Of a stretch of 64,000 nucleotides of DNA, positions 1 through 10,356 are shown piece by piece; the first letter of the stretch is position 1, and every line of letters starts with the position of its first letter. The stretch is from Gemmatimonadota bacterium (lineage in GTDB: Bacteria; ARS69): positions 1 to 64,000 of the forward strand of contig JASLLL010000005.1 of NCBI GenBank assembly GCA_030747075.1, in the 5' to 3' direction. The notes under the pieces were generated by a model. It was not told the origin of the DNA and did not search any database. It saw only the letters and a list, made by a program, of their open reading frames with translations. The position numbers and the translations under genes were made by a program.

Positions 1-708
1 GCCTGCGTGGAGTTGGTCCTGCGCGACCTCGTGCAGCGTTCCGCTTTCCATCTTCAGAACACGGTCGGCATGTTGGGCCAGTTCCGCATCGTGGGTAGCG
101 ACGACGAATGCTTGCCCGTGGTCCGCCCGCAGTTGATCTACCAGCGCATGAAGCTCCCGGCGCGTCGAGACATCCAGATTCCCGGAGGGCTCGTCCGCCA
201 ACACAATCGTCGGGTGGTTGGCCAGCGCGCGGGCCATGGAGACCCGCTGCTGCTCACCCCCGGAGAGTTCCGCCGGCCTGTGGTCCGCACGGTCCGAAAG
301 GCCGACGGCCTCCAGGAGTTCGCTCGCGCGCGAGGCGGCTTCACCCGCGCGCATGCCGGCAATCCTGCAAGGCAACGACACATTCTCCCGAGCGGAGAAA
401 TCCGGAAGCAGGTGGTGAAACTGAAAGACGAAACCGATCCGGCGATTTCGTATCGCGGCAAGATCCGGCTCGGCCATGTCCCACAGAGACTGTCCATCCA
501 GGCGAACCTCGCCTTCGTCCGGTCGATCCAGCCCACCGAGCGCGTGCAGGAGTGTGCTCTTGCCTGAACCCGATGGCCCGACCACCGCGACAATCTCCGC
601 AGGCCGAACGCGCAGGTCCACTCCCCGCAGGACACGCAGCATCCCCTCGCCCGAGGCGAAGTTTCGCCTGACACCACGCGCCTCCATGACCATTGCAGCG
701 CTACTCAT
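1..708 (-). CDS. lolD: Lipoprotein-releasing ABC transporter ATP-binding protein LolD (3' end cut by window edge)
   Basis: Cytoplasmic ATPase that powers the LolC/E-type permease lifting lipoproteins from the inner membrane. I read 236 codons with no stop before the edge, so the C-terminus is missing. Walker [10 protein letters not shown] lies at residues 44-52, followed by the signature LSGGEQQRV, Walker B ending [10 protein letters not shown], and the H-loop in ATHD. The start ATG at 708 overlaps the lolC stop by 8 bases (ATGAGTAG). A second in-frame ATG lies a few codons downstream. The adjacent permease makes a Lol role more likely than a MacB-type export role, though the ATPase alone cannot separate the two. 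Confidence 0.9.
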   Translation of the reverse strand, partial: MSSAAMVMEARGVRRNFASGEGMLRVLRGVDLRVRPAEIVAVVGPSGSGKSTLLHALGGLDRPDEGEVRLDGQSLWDMAEPDLAAIRNRRIGFVFQFHHLLPDFSARENVSLPCRIAGMRAGEAASRASELLEAVGLSDRADHRPAELSGGEQQRVSMARALANHPTIVLADEPSGNLDVSTRRELHALVDQLRADHGQAFVVATHDAELAQHADRVLKMESGTLHEVAQDQLHAG

Positions 709-1930
709 AACGGATCGCCTCCGCCGGAACGAGTCGGGAGGCCCGCCACGACGGGTAGAGAGCAGAAAGCACCGAAACCGCAAATGCCAGCATCGCGACG
801 ATCACGAGATCACCCCACCAAAGCTCCACCGGAAGCGTCTCGATGAAGTACACATCGCCCGGAAGCGTGAGGCGGTACCGGTCCAGCCCCGCGCAAGCCA
901 GCCAACCGGTCAGGCAGCCCAGAACCGTCCCTGTCCCGCCGATGGCCGCTCCTTCGAGAACGAACAGACGACGGATGGACCGCCGCGCCATGCCGACCGC
1001 CATGAGAACGCCGATCTCCCGTGTCTTCTCCAGCACGATCATGATGAGGGTGGACGCAATCAGAAAGGACGCCACCACGAGGATCACACCGAACAGCAGA
1101 TATCCGACGATCTTCTCGATCCGCATCCACAGGAAGAGCTGGCGGTTCTGCCGGATCCAGTCGTTCGCCCAGAGTGGCGGGTCGGCAATCTCCGAGACAA
1201 TGCGCTCGCCGATTGCCGGCGCGTCGTCCATGTCGGTCACACGCACGAGGATTCCGGTCGCGCGGCCCGCCGAGTCCAGCGCTTCCGCCGCGCTCTCAAT
1301 GGAGGTGAGCGCCAGGGCTGAGTCGTATTCGTGCATTCCGGACTCGAAGAGACCGGTGACCACAAATGAGCGCATCCGCGGAATCCCGCGCCTGCGAACG
1401 GTCGGCACCATGACCGAGACGGTCTCGCCGATTCCGGCACGCAAGGAGGCCGCAAGACCCACTCCCAGAACGATTCCCGGAAGTTCGTCCAGGTCGGTTT
1501 CCGCTCGTCGCCCGAGTTCCGCGTTCTCGGGGAAAATGCTGCCCGGCACTTCCGTCACGAGGCTCTCCGCCGCGCGATCCATCCCGCGAAGGACCGCGCC
1601 TTCGGCCTCTCTGGCCGTCGAGATCATCACCTTTCCGTACACGAAAGGAACCGCCGCGACCACTCCCTCTACCTCCTCCACCGCAGAGACCACGACTTCC
1701 GGCGACTCGATTCCCCGCTCCTCCGGATCCAGCAGCACGACATGAGCATTGGTTCCTACGATTCGTCCGCGCACTTCCTTGCTGAAGCCGTTCATCACCC
1801 CGAGGACCACAATAGCCGAAGCCACCCCCACGACCACGCCGCCCACCGCAAGGAGGCTGATCAGCGAGCGAAACCGTGACCGCCCCCGGGCACGAAGATA
1901 TCGCGACGCGACGAACCACTCGACGCTCAT
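701..1930 (-). CDS. lolC: Lipoprotein-releasing ABC transporter permease LolC/E-type
   Basis: Inner-membrane permease of the Lol lipoprotein-sorting transporter, 409 aa. The layout is typical: an N-terminal membrane helix at about residues 21-45, a long periplasmic MacB_PCD-like domain, then three C-terminal helices (about 270-300, 315-340 and 370-395) forming the FtsX domain. The N-terminus (SVEWFVASRYLRARGRSRF) matches LolC/LolE proteins. It sits between lysS (4-base ATGA overlap at 1927-1930) and lolD. Only one permease gene is visible, so it may act as a homodimer (LolF-like) or have a partner elsewhere; the C/E/F assignment is open. Confidence 0.88.
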   Translation of the reverse strand: MSVEWFVASRYLRARGRSRFRSLISLLAVGGVVVGVASAIVVLGVMNGFSKEVRGRIVGTNAHVVLLDPEERGIESPEVVVSAVEEVEGVVAAVPFVYGKVMISTAREAEGAVLRGMDRAAESLVTEVPGSIFPENAELGRRAETDLDELPGIVLGVGLAASLRAGIGETVSVMVPTVRRRGIPRMRSFVVTGLFESGMHEYDSALALTSIESAAEALDSAGRATGILVRVTDMDDAPAIGERIVSEIADPPLWANDWIRQNRQLFLWMRIEKIVGYLLFGVILVVASFLIASTLIMIVLEKTREIGVLMAVGMARRSIRRLFVLEGAAIGGTGTVLGCLTGWLACAGLDRYRLTLPGDVYFIETLPVELWWGDLVIVAMLAFAVSVLSALYPSWRASRLVPAEAIRYE

Positions 1931-3420
1931 TCTTCCCCCTTCTCCGGACGCATCTGCGGGAAAAGAATGACCTCTCGAATCTGGTCCGCCCCGGAGAGAA
2001 TCATGGCCAGCCGATCAATGCCCAGGCCCAGCCCGGAGGCCGGTGGCATCCCGTGTTCCAGCGCGCATAGGAACGGCTCGTCGAGCACCATCGTGTCCTC
2101 ATCGCGTCGGGCGCGCTTCAGTTGATCCTCAAACCGGGCGCGCTGCTCCTGAGGGTCGTTCAGCTCAGAGAAACCGTTCCCGACCTCCATCCCGCACACA
2201 ATGGGTTCGTATCGTTCCACCAGATGCGGCGAACCCGGCTTCCCCTTCGCCAGAGGCGACATGAGCTTCGGGTGATCGATCACAAAGGTCGGATCCAGCA
2301 GTTCAGGCTGCACAATCCGGGAGAAGAGGTCGTCCAGCATCACCGCGGCGGTAGGGTCTCCCTCATACTCGATTCCGTGCGCCTGGCAGGCTTCCCGGAT
2401 CGGCCCTTCCTCCAGCGAGGAGAGATCCCGCCCTGCCGCCTCCGAGAGAATGGTCAGATACGACACGCGCTCCCACGGCCTCCCGAAGTCCAGCGTGCGA
2501 CCGCCCCATTCCACCACGGTACTTCCACACGCGGCCTCGGCTCCGGCCGCCACGAGTTCTTCCACCAGCGACATCCCGTCCTCGTAGTTCCCATAAGCCT
2601 GATACGCTTCCAGTTGCGTAAACTCGGGCTGGTGTGTGCGGTCCATGCCTTCGTTTCGGAAGTCCTTGCCAAACTCATAGACGCGGTCCAACCCGCCCAC
2701 GAGACATCGCTTCAGATAGAGTTCATCCGCGATTCGCAGGTACAGCGTGACGCCCAGCGCGTTGTGCTCCGTCCGGAACGGCCGTGCATTGGCTCCGCCA
2801 TAGAGCGGCTGGAGTACCGGCGTCTCCACTTCCAGAAAGTCCTTCGCGTCCAGCACACGCCGCATGGCCGAGATCATTCGTGAGCGCGCCCGAAAGACGA
2901 CGCGTGCCTCTTCGTTCATGGCAAGATCCAGGTATCGCTGACGGAACCGTATCTCCTTGTCCCGGACACCATGCCACTTCTCCGGCAGCGGCCTTTGTGC
3001 CTTTGCAAGGAAGCGCCAGCTTTCCACCTGAACGGTGGCCTCTCCGGTACGCGTGCGAAACATCGTCCCGGCGATTCCGGCGAAGTCCCCAATGTCGAGC
3101 AGGCTCATCAGCGCATAAGGCTCCTCGCCTACCGCGTCCTTTCGACAGTACGCCTGAATGCGCCCGTCCCGGTCCTGCAAGTGCAGGAAGGTGGCCTTGC
3201 CCATCTTTCGGCGCGACATCACCCGCCCCGCGATCCGCACGGGAACCCCTTCTCCTTCCGCTTCAAACGCACTCACCGCCTGCGTGGAAGTGTGCGTGAT
3301 GTCATATCCACCGGGATAAGGGTCCACGCCCGCTTCTTCGAGACGGCGCCGCTTGTCAAGGCGCGCAAGCACCTGATCGCTTTCGGAACTCATTGGCGCG
3401 GCTCCCGGCGCATCGGTCAT
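1927..3420 (-). CDS. lysS: Lysyl-tRNA synthetase, class II
   Basis: Charges tRNA-Lys with lysine using ATP. The 497-aa length is normal for bacterial class II LysRS. An N-terminal OB-fold anticodon-binding domain (about residues 55-160) precedes the class II catalytic domain. Motif 2-type sequence FRNEGMDRTHQPEFT and C-terminal motif 3 GLGLGIDRLAMIL are present, as is the LysRS hallmark GGANARPF. It overlaps prfB upstream and lolC downstream by ATGA, so translation is probably coupled. prfB-lysS is a widespread gene order. Confidence 0.97.
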   Translation of the reverse strand: MTDAPGAAPMSSESDQVLARLDKRRRLEEAGVDPYPGGYDITHTSTQAVSAFEAEGEGVPVRIAGRVMSRRKMGKATFLHLQDRDGRIQAYCRKDAVGEEPYALMSLLDIGDFAGIAGTMFRTRTGEATVQVESWRFLAKAQRPLPEKWHGVRDKEIRFRQRYLDLAMNEEARVVFRARSRMISAMRRVLDAKDFLEVETPVLQPLYGGANARPFRTEHNALGVTLYLRIADELYLKRCLVGGLDRVYEFGKDFRNEGMDRTHQPEFTQLEAYQAYGNYEDGMSLVEELVAAGAEAACGSTVVEWGGRTLDFGRPWERVSYLTILSEAAGRDLSSLEEGPIREACQAHGIEYEGDPTAAVMLDDLFSRIVQPELLDPTFVIDHPKLMSPLAKGKPGSPHLVERYEPIVCGMEVGNGFSELNDPQEQRARFEDQLKRARRDEDTMVLDEPFLCALEHGMPPASGLGLGIDRLAMILSGADQIREVILFPQMRPEKGEE

Positions 3421-4551
3421 GAGTGACCCTCCTGCTCCCCGGCCGCCACTCCAGTCCCGACTCCCTGCAGAAGTGCCGCCTCAATGAACATATCAATATC
3501 TCCGTTCATGACCGCCTGAACATTGCCGGTCTCCACCTTCAGCCGATGGTCCTTCACCATCGTATACGGCTGAAACACATAGGACCGAATCTGATTGCCC
3601 CACGAAATCTCACCCTTGGCGTCTTCGATTTCCCGGCGCTTTCGATCGTCCTCTTCCTTCGCCAGCGCATACAGGCGTGACTTGAGAATATGCATCGCCA
3701 TCTCGCGATTCCGGTGCTGGGAACGCTCCGCCTGGCAAGTCACCACGGTGTTCGTGGGAAGATGCGTGATGCGGACCGCGGAATCGGTCTTGTTCACATG
3801 CTGCCCGCCCGCACCGCTGGCGCGGTAGGTGTCCCACTTCAGATCCTGATCGTTGATCTCCACCGCTACTTCTTCGTCGGCCTCGGGATAGACATACACC
3901 GAGGCGAACGAGGTATGCCGACGGCTCTGCGCATCGAAGGGCGAGATCCTCACCAGTCGATGCACGCCTCTTTCCACCTTCATGTAACCAAATGCATAAT
4001 CTCCGCGGATGATGGCCGAAGCGCTCTTTAGCCCTGCTTCTTCCCCGGGCGACTGATCCACGATTTCCACCTCGAATCCCCTTCGCTCTGCCCAGCGCAG
4101 ATACATCCGGAAGAGCATCTCAGCCCAGTCCTGGCTGTCCACACCACCCGCACCGGGATGGACGGTCAGGATGCCATCTCTTCGATCGTCCTCGTCCCGG
4201 AAGAGACTGCGGACTTCCAGCGCCTTGAGATCTTCCTCGAGCGCCACCGCGCCTTCGGCCGCTTCTCTCTCGGAGTCCTGATCCGCTTCTTCTCTTGCCA
4301 TCTCCAGAAGAAGTTCCAACTCCTCGCACCGCGACGCCACTGAGGTCAACTGCTCCACCCAGTTGCGTTCGCGCTTCATCTCTCGAAGAAGCCGCTGCGC
4401 CTTGGCGGAGTCGTTCCAGAATCCCTCCGCCGAAGTCTGCTCCTCCAGTTTGGCAATCCTCTTCTCCCGCGTGGGGAGGTCAAAGAAACCCCCGAAGGTC
4501 GGCGATTCGTTTCTGAAACCCTTCCAGCGTCTTCCCCAGATCGTCGTGCAT
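3417..4551 (-). CDS. prfB: Peptide chain release factor 2, expressed through a +1 programmed frameshift
   Basis: Recognises UGA and UAA stop codons and triggers peptide release on the ribosome. The gene is in two frames. A 23-codon zero-frame ORF starts at ATG 4551 and ends at an in-frame TGA (4480-4482). Reading resumes in +1 with GAC at 4481 and continues to 3417, giving 377 aa in all. The second frame holds the RF2 tripeptide SPF (in ISPFDAQSRRHTSF) and the catalytic GGQ (SGAGGQHVN). Starting at the internal ATG 4379 would give 320 aa and lose the conserved N-terminal helices. An SD (GGAGG) lies upstream of 4551. The stop overlaps lysS by ATGA. Confidence 0.95.
4479..4494 (-). promoter_or_regulatory. 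prfB +1 programmed frameshift signal
   Basis: On the coding strand the site reads CGGGGGTTTCTTTGAC. It has an SD-like GGGGG three bases before the slippery CTT codon, then the in-frame stop TGA followed by C. Order and spacing match the E. coli prfB site, where the ribosome slips from CUU to UUU when UGA is read slowly at low RF2. This is autoregulation of RF2. Basis: sequence seen directly; mechanism is established for prfB. Confidence 0.93.
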
Positions 4552-4608
4552 TCCTGATCCTCCCTCCGGATCTGCTCTCACCGTCTGCAACCGCGCGGGA
4601 TACTAGTC

Positions 4609-5214
4609 TCAAATGGCCTTTTCGTCGCGCCTCAGCTTTCGTAGAAACTCTTCCACTCCTGCGGCAAGATCCTCCACGGACCCGTGGTTTGCAAGCACAT
4701 GATCCGCCCGGGACGCGCGCTCGGCGTCCTCCGCCTGCGCTTCCATTCTCTGAAGAGCCTCCGCCCTGCTCATTCCCCGGTCTTCCAGTCGTTGGAGACG
4801 GATCGAAGCCTCGGCCTCCACCACAAGCAGGAAGTCCACCGGGTAGGGTGGCCTCGCTTCCACAAGGAGTGCGGCGTCCACGACCGCAAGACCCGCGAAA
4901 CCGGCCGCACGCCATTCCGCAAGCGATTCTTCCACCACGCCCCGCACTACCGGGTGCACGATCTCCTCCAGCACACGCCGACTCTCCTCATCCGGAAACA
5001 CCCTTGCGGCCAGGCGGGCCCGATCGACCGAACCGTCCCCCGCCATCACCTCCGGGCCGAAGCGTGCCAGGACGCGCTCGCAGACCTCTCCGCCCGCATA
5101 GAGCTCGCGCACGATCTCGTCCGCATCCAGTACGCGCGCACCACGCGCCGCGAGAAGCGCCGCGACGGTGCTCTTCCCCGCCCCGATGCCACCGGTAACG
5201 CCCACGACGCACAT
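4609..5214 (-). CDS. coaE: Dephospho-CoA kinase
   Basis: Phosphorylates the 3'-hydroxyl of dephospho-CoA with ATP in the last step of coenzyme A synthesis. The 201-aa protein begins with the P-loop TGGIGAGKST (residues 7-16), with DADEIVREL shortly after and a central VVDAALLVEA segment equivalent to the family's vPLLfE region. I chose ATG 5214 because GGAG lies five bases upstream and the N-terminus then matches the family. ATG 5232, just after the polA stop, is an alternative adding six residues. It follows polA and precedes prfB in the same direction. Confidence 0.93.
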   Translation of the reverse strand: MCVVGVTGGIGAGKSTVAALLAARGARVLDADEIVRELYAGGEVCERVLARFGPEVMAGDGSVDRARLAARVFPDEESRRVLEEIVHPVVRGVVEESLAEWRAAGFAGLAVVDAALLVEARPPYPVDFLLVVEAEASIRLQRLEDRGMSRAEALQRMEAQAEDAERASRADHVLANHGSVEDLAAGVEEFLRKLRRDEKAI

Positions 5215-5233
5215 CCGATCTCCGGTGCCCATG

Positions 5234-7921
5234 CTAGTGTGCCTCGCTCCAGTTCTGTCCGTGCCCCGTTTCCACAAGCAGTGGAACCTCCAGCTCCATG
5301 GCACCCTCCATGGCCGGGATCGCCACCTTGCAAAGCGCGTCCACTTCGTCCCGTGGAACATTGAACACCAGTTCATCATGCACGGTCAGGAGAATGCGAG
5401 AGCGCAGTCCCGCCTCACGGATCCCCGTCGCGACGCGCACCATTGCGATCTTCATGATGTCCGCTGCCGTCCCCTGAATGGGCGTGTTCACCGCAATCCT
5501 CTCGCCGAAGGAGCGCAGACGCGGATCCGACGACGCGATCTCGGGCACAGGTCGCCGCCGCCCACTCAGCGTCTCCACGAAGAGGTCCTGGCGCGCTCGC
5601 TCGCGAGCTTCCCGGATGAACGCGTCCACTCCCGGATAGCGTTGGAAGTACGCCTTGATGAAGCCGCCCGCTTCCTTTCGGGCAATGCCCAGCTGACCCG
5701 CGAGATTGCCGGCGCCCATCCCGTAGAGCACACCAAAGTTGATGGTCTTCGCTCTCCCCCGCTGTTCGCCGGTGACCTCCTCTTCCGGCACATCGAACAC
5801 AAGCGCGGCCGTGGCGCGGTGAATGTCACGGCCCTCGCGGAACGCCTGGATCAGCGTGTCGTCTTGAGCCATGTGTGCCAGGATGCGCAGCTCAATCTGC
5901 GAATAGTCCGCGGAGAGAAGGACACTCTCCGAGTCCAGTGGAACGAACGCGCGCCGGATCGAGCGGCCTTCTTTCGTCCGAACCGGCACATTCTGCAGGT
6001 TCGGATTCGATGAAGACAGCCGTCCCGTCACCGTCACCGCCTGATTGAAGCTGGTGTGCAGACGCCCTGTCTCCGGATGCACCAGCCCGGGGAGGGAATC
6101 CACATAGGTGGACTTGAGCTTCGCCAGTTCCCGGTGCCTCAGCAGAAGCCCGGGGATGGGGTGCTGATCGCGCAGCATCTCCAGCACGCTCGCGTTGGTG
6201 GAGAAGCCGGTCTTCGTCTTCTTTCCCGTCGGCAGTCCCAGCTTCTCGAAGAGCAGCACTCCCACCTGCTTCGGACTGCCCGGATTGAAGTCCGGCCCGG
6301 CGGTCTCCCGGATCTCCGAAACCAGTGCTTCCAGCTCGCGGTGCATCTTTCCGGAGAGGTCGACGAGAAAGTCCGTATCAAGACGGATCCCCGCCTCTTC
6401 CATGTCGGCGAGTACGCCAGCCAGTGGCATCTCAATGTCGCGAAGCAGCTCCGTTTGCCCGGCCGCGTTCAGTCCCGGCTCCAGAACCGCTCGCAGCCGG
6501 AAGGTCACATCCGCATCCTCGGCGGCATAGCGCGCCACCTTCTCCACGGGCGCGTCCGCCATGGACACCGCGGACTTGCCCTTCCCGAGTACTTCTTCGA
6601 TCGGGATCTTGCGCATCGACAGGAGACGATCCGCCAGTTCGTCCAATGAGTGGGACCGCCGGGACGGATCCTCGACATACGATGCCAGCATCGTATCGAA
6701 GTCCACCCCGCGCACCTGAACTCCATGCCGTTTGAGCACCAGCGTGTCGTACTTCACATTCTGACCCCACTTGGGAATCTCCGCGTCTTCCAGGATGGGG
6801 GCCAGAATCCCCCTGGCGGTCTCCCACGGCACGCCGCCACCCTGCGCATGGCCGACGGGCACATACCAGGCCTCCCCGTCCGACGACGCGAACGAGAGCC
6901 CCACCAGGCGGGCCAGCATTGGCCGCTTCGAAGTCGTTTCCGTGTCGAAGGCAAAGCGGCCCGCTTCACGGAGAGCGCGGGCTGCCTCCTGCAGGGCCCG
7001 GGCGGTATCCACGATCCGGTAATCGCTGCGACCGGCCACCACGGGAGCGGAAAGCTCTTGCCGCAACGAATGGAACTCCATCAGCCGCAGGAACTCGTCC
7101 AGTGCTTCCGGGTTTGCCGCCCCGTGATCGTAGTCCGAATCCGCCGGCTCGATTTCTCCATGGAGACGAACCAGTTCCCGCGCAGCCAGCGCAATCTCCC
7201 GGTCGGCGATCAGGTTCTCGCGGAGTTTGCTCGCCTTCATGTCGGCCGCGTGGTCCAAGATCGCGTCCAGTGTGCCGTGCTCCGCCAGGAGGCGCACCGC
7301 AGTCTTCTTGCCCACGCCGCGCACTCCGGCGACATTGTCGGAGGAGTCACCGACCAGCGACAGGTAGTCCACAATCTGTTCCGGGCGCACACCCATTGCC
7401 TCCAGCACTCCGCCCTCGTCCAGCGTGCGCGGGCGATCCGCACCCCTGCCCATGATCACGACGCGGACGCCTTCACCCACTTCCTGCAACAGATCCTTGT
7501 CACCGGAGACAATGCGCACCTCCTTGTCGGAGGCCGCGGCTCTTCGCGCCAACGCGGCCAGCACATCGTCCGCTTCGTACCCGTCCATGGTCACTTGTTC
7601 CACGCCGGACAGGCGCAGGTACTCCCGGATTCTCGGGAACTGGTCGCGCAGATCGTCAGGCATGCGCTCCCGCGTCGCCTTGTAGTCAGCGGAGAGCCTG
7701 TGGCGAAAGGTCGGGCCGCGAGGATCGAACACCACCACCAGCTCGTCCGGAGACAGTGCCTCCTTCATGCGCCGCAGTCCGGTGATGAACCCGTAGACTG
7801 CGCTCGTCACGGTGCCATCCGCAGTGGTCAGCGGGTTCTTCGCAAAGGCGAAGTGAGAGCGGTACGCCAGCGCTGTTCCGTCCACGAGAACCAGAACGCA
7901 CCGTGCGGTCGCGCGCGTCAT
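5234..7921 (-). CDS. polA: DNA polymerase I
   Basis: Repair and Okazaki-fragment polymerase, 895 aa, with all three domains. The 5'-3' nuclease (about residues 1-290) contains GDKDLL and GDSSDNVAGVRGVGKKTA. The 3'-5' proofreading domain keeps its acidic residues: D326 and E328 in FAFDTETTS, then NVKYD and YAAEDADVT, so proofreading looks intact, unlike in Taq-type enzymes. The polymerase domain has motif A DYSQIELRILAH, motif B RGRAKTINFGVLYGMG and motif C VHDELVF. ATG 7921 shares ATGA with the ftsK stop. The reading frame continues well upstream but there it overlaps ftsK and has no family similarity. Confidence 0.98.
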   Translation of the reverse strand: MTRATARCVLVLVDGTALAYRSHFAFAKNPLTTADGTVTSAVYGFITGLRRMKEALSPDELVVVFDPRGPTFRHRLSADYKATRERMPDDLRDQFPRIREYLRLSGVEQVTMDGYEADDVLAALARRAAASDKEVRIVSGDKDLLQEVGEGVRVVIMGRGADRPRTLDEGGVLEAMGVRPEQIVDYLSLVGDSSDNVAGVRGVGKKTAVRLLAEHGTLDAILDHAADMKASKLRENLIADREIALAARELVRLHGEIEPADSDYDHGAANPEALDEFLRLMEFHSLRQELSAPVVAGRSDYRIVDTARALQEAARALREAGRFAFDTETTSKRPMLARLVGLSFASSDGEAWYVPVGHAQGGGVPWETARGILAPILEDAEIPKWGQNVKYDTLVLKRHGVQVRGVDFDTMLASYVEDPSRRSHSLDELADRLLSMRKIPIEEVLGKGKSAVSMADAPVEKVARYAAEDADVTFRLRAVLEPGLNAAGQTELLRDIEMPLAGVLADMEEAGIRLDTDFLVDLSGKMHRELEALVSEIRETAGPDFNPGSPKQVGVLLFEKLGLPTGKKTKTGFSTNASVLEMLRDQHPIPGLLLRHRELAKLKSTYVDSLPGLVHPETGRLHTSFNQAVTVTGRLSSSNPNLQNVPVRTKEGRSIRRAFVPLDSESVLLSADYSQIELRILAHMAQDDTLIQAFREGRDIHRATAALVFDVPEEEVTGEQRGRAKTINFGVLYGMGAGNLAGQLGIARKEAGGFIKAYFQRYPGVDAFIREARERARQDLFVETLSGRRRPVPEIASSDPRLRSFGERIAVNTPIQGTAADIMKIAMVRVATGIREAGLRSRILLTVHDELVFNVPRDEVDALCKVAIPAMEGAMELEVPLLVETGHGQNWSEAH

Positions 7922-10356
7922 GATCCGGCAACGCCGCCCGGGGAGCCCTGCGACCTGGCGCTCAGGAGTTTGTCCAGATCCTCCACCGTCGGAACCAGAA
8001 TCTCGCGCGCTTTGCTTCCCGTGAAAGGCCCCACGATGCCAGCCTCTTCCATCATGTCCACAAGACGGGCAGCGCGTGCATAGCCCACCTTCAGCCGCCT
8101 CTGAAGAAGCGAAATCGACCCCTGCTGATGAGCCACCAGAATCCGCGCCGCTTCTTCGAAGAGATCGTCTTCCCTTTCCATGGGGAAGAGGTCGTCCCCC
8201 CCGGCGATGGGACTCTCCTCGACAGCGTCTTCCTCTACGCTGGGGGAATGCGTCTTCAACCACTCCACGACATCGACCGCCTCTTCGGTAGAGACAAATG
8301 ACCCGTGCACCCGGACAGCATCCGGCATTCCCACTCCGAGGTAGAGCATGTCGCCCTTACCCAGAAGCCGCTCCGCACCCACTCCGTCCAGGATGGTGCG
8401 TGAATCGGTACCCGTGGGAACCTGGAACGCAACTCGCGAGGGGAAGTTGGCCTTGATCACGCCGGTGATGACATCCACCGAGGGCCGCTGCGTGGCGAGC
8501 ACGAGATGGATGCCTACGGCCCGGCCCATTTGCGCAAGGCGCGCGATCGAAGTCTCGATGTCCCCCTTCACATTCGACAACATGAGGTCCGCAAGTTCAT
8601 CCACCACAATCACCAGGAAGGGGAGCGTGGGCGCACCCTCCTGCTCCTGCCGGGAGTTGTAGTCGCCAATCCCTCGCACGCCTACATGCGCAAGCATCCG
8701 ATAGCGAGCCTGCATCTCTCCGACAGCCCACTTGAGGATCTTGACGGCTTCCTTCGCCTGAGTCACGACAGGCGGGATCAGGTGCGGGAGGCCGACATAG
8801 GTCTGCAGTTCCAGCATCTTCGGGTCCACCATCACAAACCGCACCCGCTCCGGACCCGCCTGATAGATGATGGACATAATGATGGTGTTGATGCAGACGG
8901 ACTTCCCGGACCCGGTCGCTCCCGCAACCAGCACATGCGGCATGGCATCCAGCGGCACGCAATACGGATCCCCGGAAATGGTGCGGCCCAACGCAATGGT
9001 CAGCTTCGAACGGCTCTCCGTGAACTCCTTCGACTCCAGCAGCGGCCGAAGCCGCACTGTGACGGGTACGTCGTTGGGGATCTCGATCCCCACGGCACCC
9101 TTCCCGGGAATGGGAGCCTGAATGCGGATCTGTGAAGCCCGCATCGCCAGCGCGAGATCATCCGAAAGCCCCGCGATGGCGGACACTTTCTGCCCCGGAG
9201 CAGGTTCCACCTCGTAACGCGTGATGACGGGGCCGGGGAATACCTGCGTCACCTTTCCCTTGATGCCGAAGTCGCGAAGCGTGGTCTCCAGCACACCGGC
9301 CCGTTCACGGAAGACCCCGGCGTCCGGACCGACCTCCGCGTTTTCTTCATCCTCCGCAAGAAAGTGAAGAGGCGGTGGGGCGTATGGCGCCATGCCTTCC
9401 GGAGTGATGACCGACCCTGCCAGAGACTGCAGTTCTGAATCCGCGGAACGATCCGACTCCGCTGCCGGCGCAGGCCTGGGCGGGGTGGGCTCTCCCCGTG
9501 AAGGAAGCACTTCCACCGGTGCGCCTTCGCGCTGTTCATCCGTCGTGGGCAAGTCCGGCCCCGAGCCGGGGTCCTTTGCCGGGGCGGGGCGCACCACGGG
9601 GATTTCCCGCTCACCCGGTCCCGGTTCCTCTTCCGACCCGGCGACCGCTCCACCGCAGACTCCCGACTCCTCCGGTGGGGTGGTGATGGTTCCGCGCCTG
9701 GCCTTCAGCCTTTTCGAACTATCCTGCGCGAACAGAGACCGTACGCTCAAGGCTGCACTCTTCCACAAACCCGCACTCTTCGAAGGCACCCGGGCGGTCC
9801 ATGTCGCGAAGACACTCCCCAGACGCTGCAAGTATTCCATCCCGGGAATGCGGCGTACTCCCGACACCACAACAAGCACCACCGACGCGCCCACCAGAAG
9901 AATGGTGGCACCCACCCTTCCGAAGAACTCCTCCAGCACCCAGGCAGTGCGGGTGCCCACCCAGCCCGCGAGAAACCCGCGAACCCCCTCGGTGCTCTCC
10001 CCGGGAAGCGCGATGAATGTGGCTGCAAGCACGACCGCACCCGCCACTTTTGCCGCGAACTTCCCGTCCACGCCGGGGAGCGATCTTCCCGCAAGGAGGC
10101 GAACGCCCACGGCCCCGGCGCCCAGCGGAAGCAACCACGCTCCCAGCGCGCCCAGCAAGGCGATGGCACGCGAGGCCGCAAAGTGGTTGATCCGACCCAT
10201 CTCGCGCGCGAGTTCTCCCGAATCGACGCGCCAGTTCCCATTCTGGATGTACGCGACGAGGGCCACGGCCAGCATCAGCGCGACGACCAGCAGGCACAGC
10301 CCCGCGAGAAGACGCGGTCTTCCGGAGCGCTTTCTTCTTCGGGACTTTCCACCCAT
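7918..10356 (-). CDS. ftsK: DNA translocase FtsK/SpoIIIE
   Basis: Septal DNA pump that clears the chromosome from the division plane and activates dimer resolution. The 812-aa protein has N-terminal membrane helices (from about residue 15 to 170), an acidic/proline-rich linker, then the RecA-like motor with Walker A AGATGSGKSVC and Walker B VIVVDELADLML. A C-terminal winged-helix gamma domain (ISLLQRRLKVGYARAARLV) would read KOPS-like sites and contact XerD, which is encoded at 54727-55635. ATG 10356 is chosen over upstream in-frame TTG 10437 because the basic stretch before the first helix is typical. Its SD is weak. Confidence 0.95.
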   Translation of the reverse strand: MGGKSRRRKRSGRPRLLAGLCLLVVALMLAVALVAYIQNGNWRVDSGELAREMGRINHFAASRAIALLGALGAWLLPLGAGAVGVRLLAGRSLPGVDGKFAAKVAGAVVLAATFIALPGESTEGVRGFLAGWVGTRTAWVLEEFFGRVGATILLVGASVVLVVVSGVRRIPGMEYLQRLGSVFATWTARVPSKSAGLWKSAALSVRSLFAQDSSKRLKARRGTITTPPEESGVCGGAVAGSEEEPGPGEREIPVVRPAPAKDPGSGPDLPTTDEQREGAPVEVLPSRGEPTPPRPAPAAESDRSADSELQSLAGSVITPEGMAPYAPPPLHFLAEDEENAEVGPDAGVFRERAGVLETTLRDFGIKGKVTQVFPGPVITRYEVEPAPGQKVSAIAGLSDDLALAMRASQIRIQAPIPGKGAVGIEIPNDVPVTVRLRPLLESKEFTESRSKLTIALGRTISGDPYCVPLDAMPHVLVAGATGSGKSVCINTIIMSIIYQAGPERVRFVMVDPKMLELQTYVGLPHLIPPVVTQAKEAVKILKWAVGEMQARYRMLAHVGVRGIGDYNSRQEQEGAPTLPFLVIVVDELADLMLSNVKGDIETSIARLAQMGRAVGIHLVLATQRPSVDVITGVIKANFPSRVAFQVPTGTDSRTILDGVGAERLLGKGDMLYLGVGMPDAVRVHGSFVSTEEAVDVVEWLKTHSPSVEEDAVEESPIAGGDDLFPMEREDDLFEEAARILVAHQQGSISLLQRRLKVGYARAARLVDMMEEAGIVGPFTGSKAREILVPTVEDLDKLLSARSQGSPGGVAGS

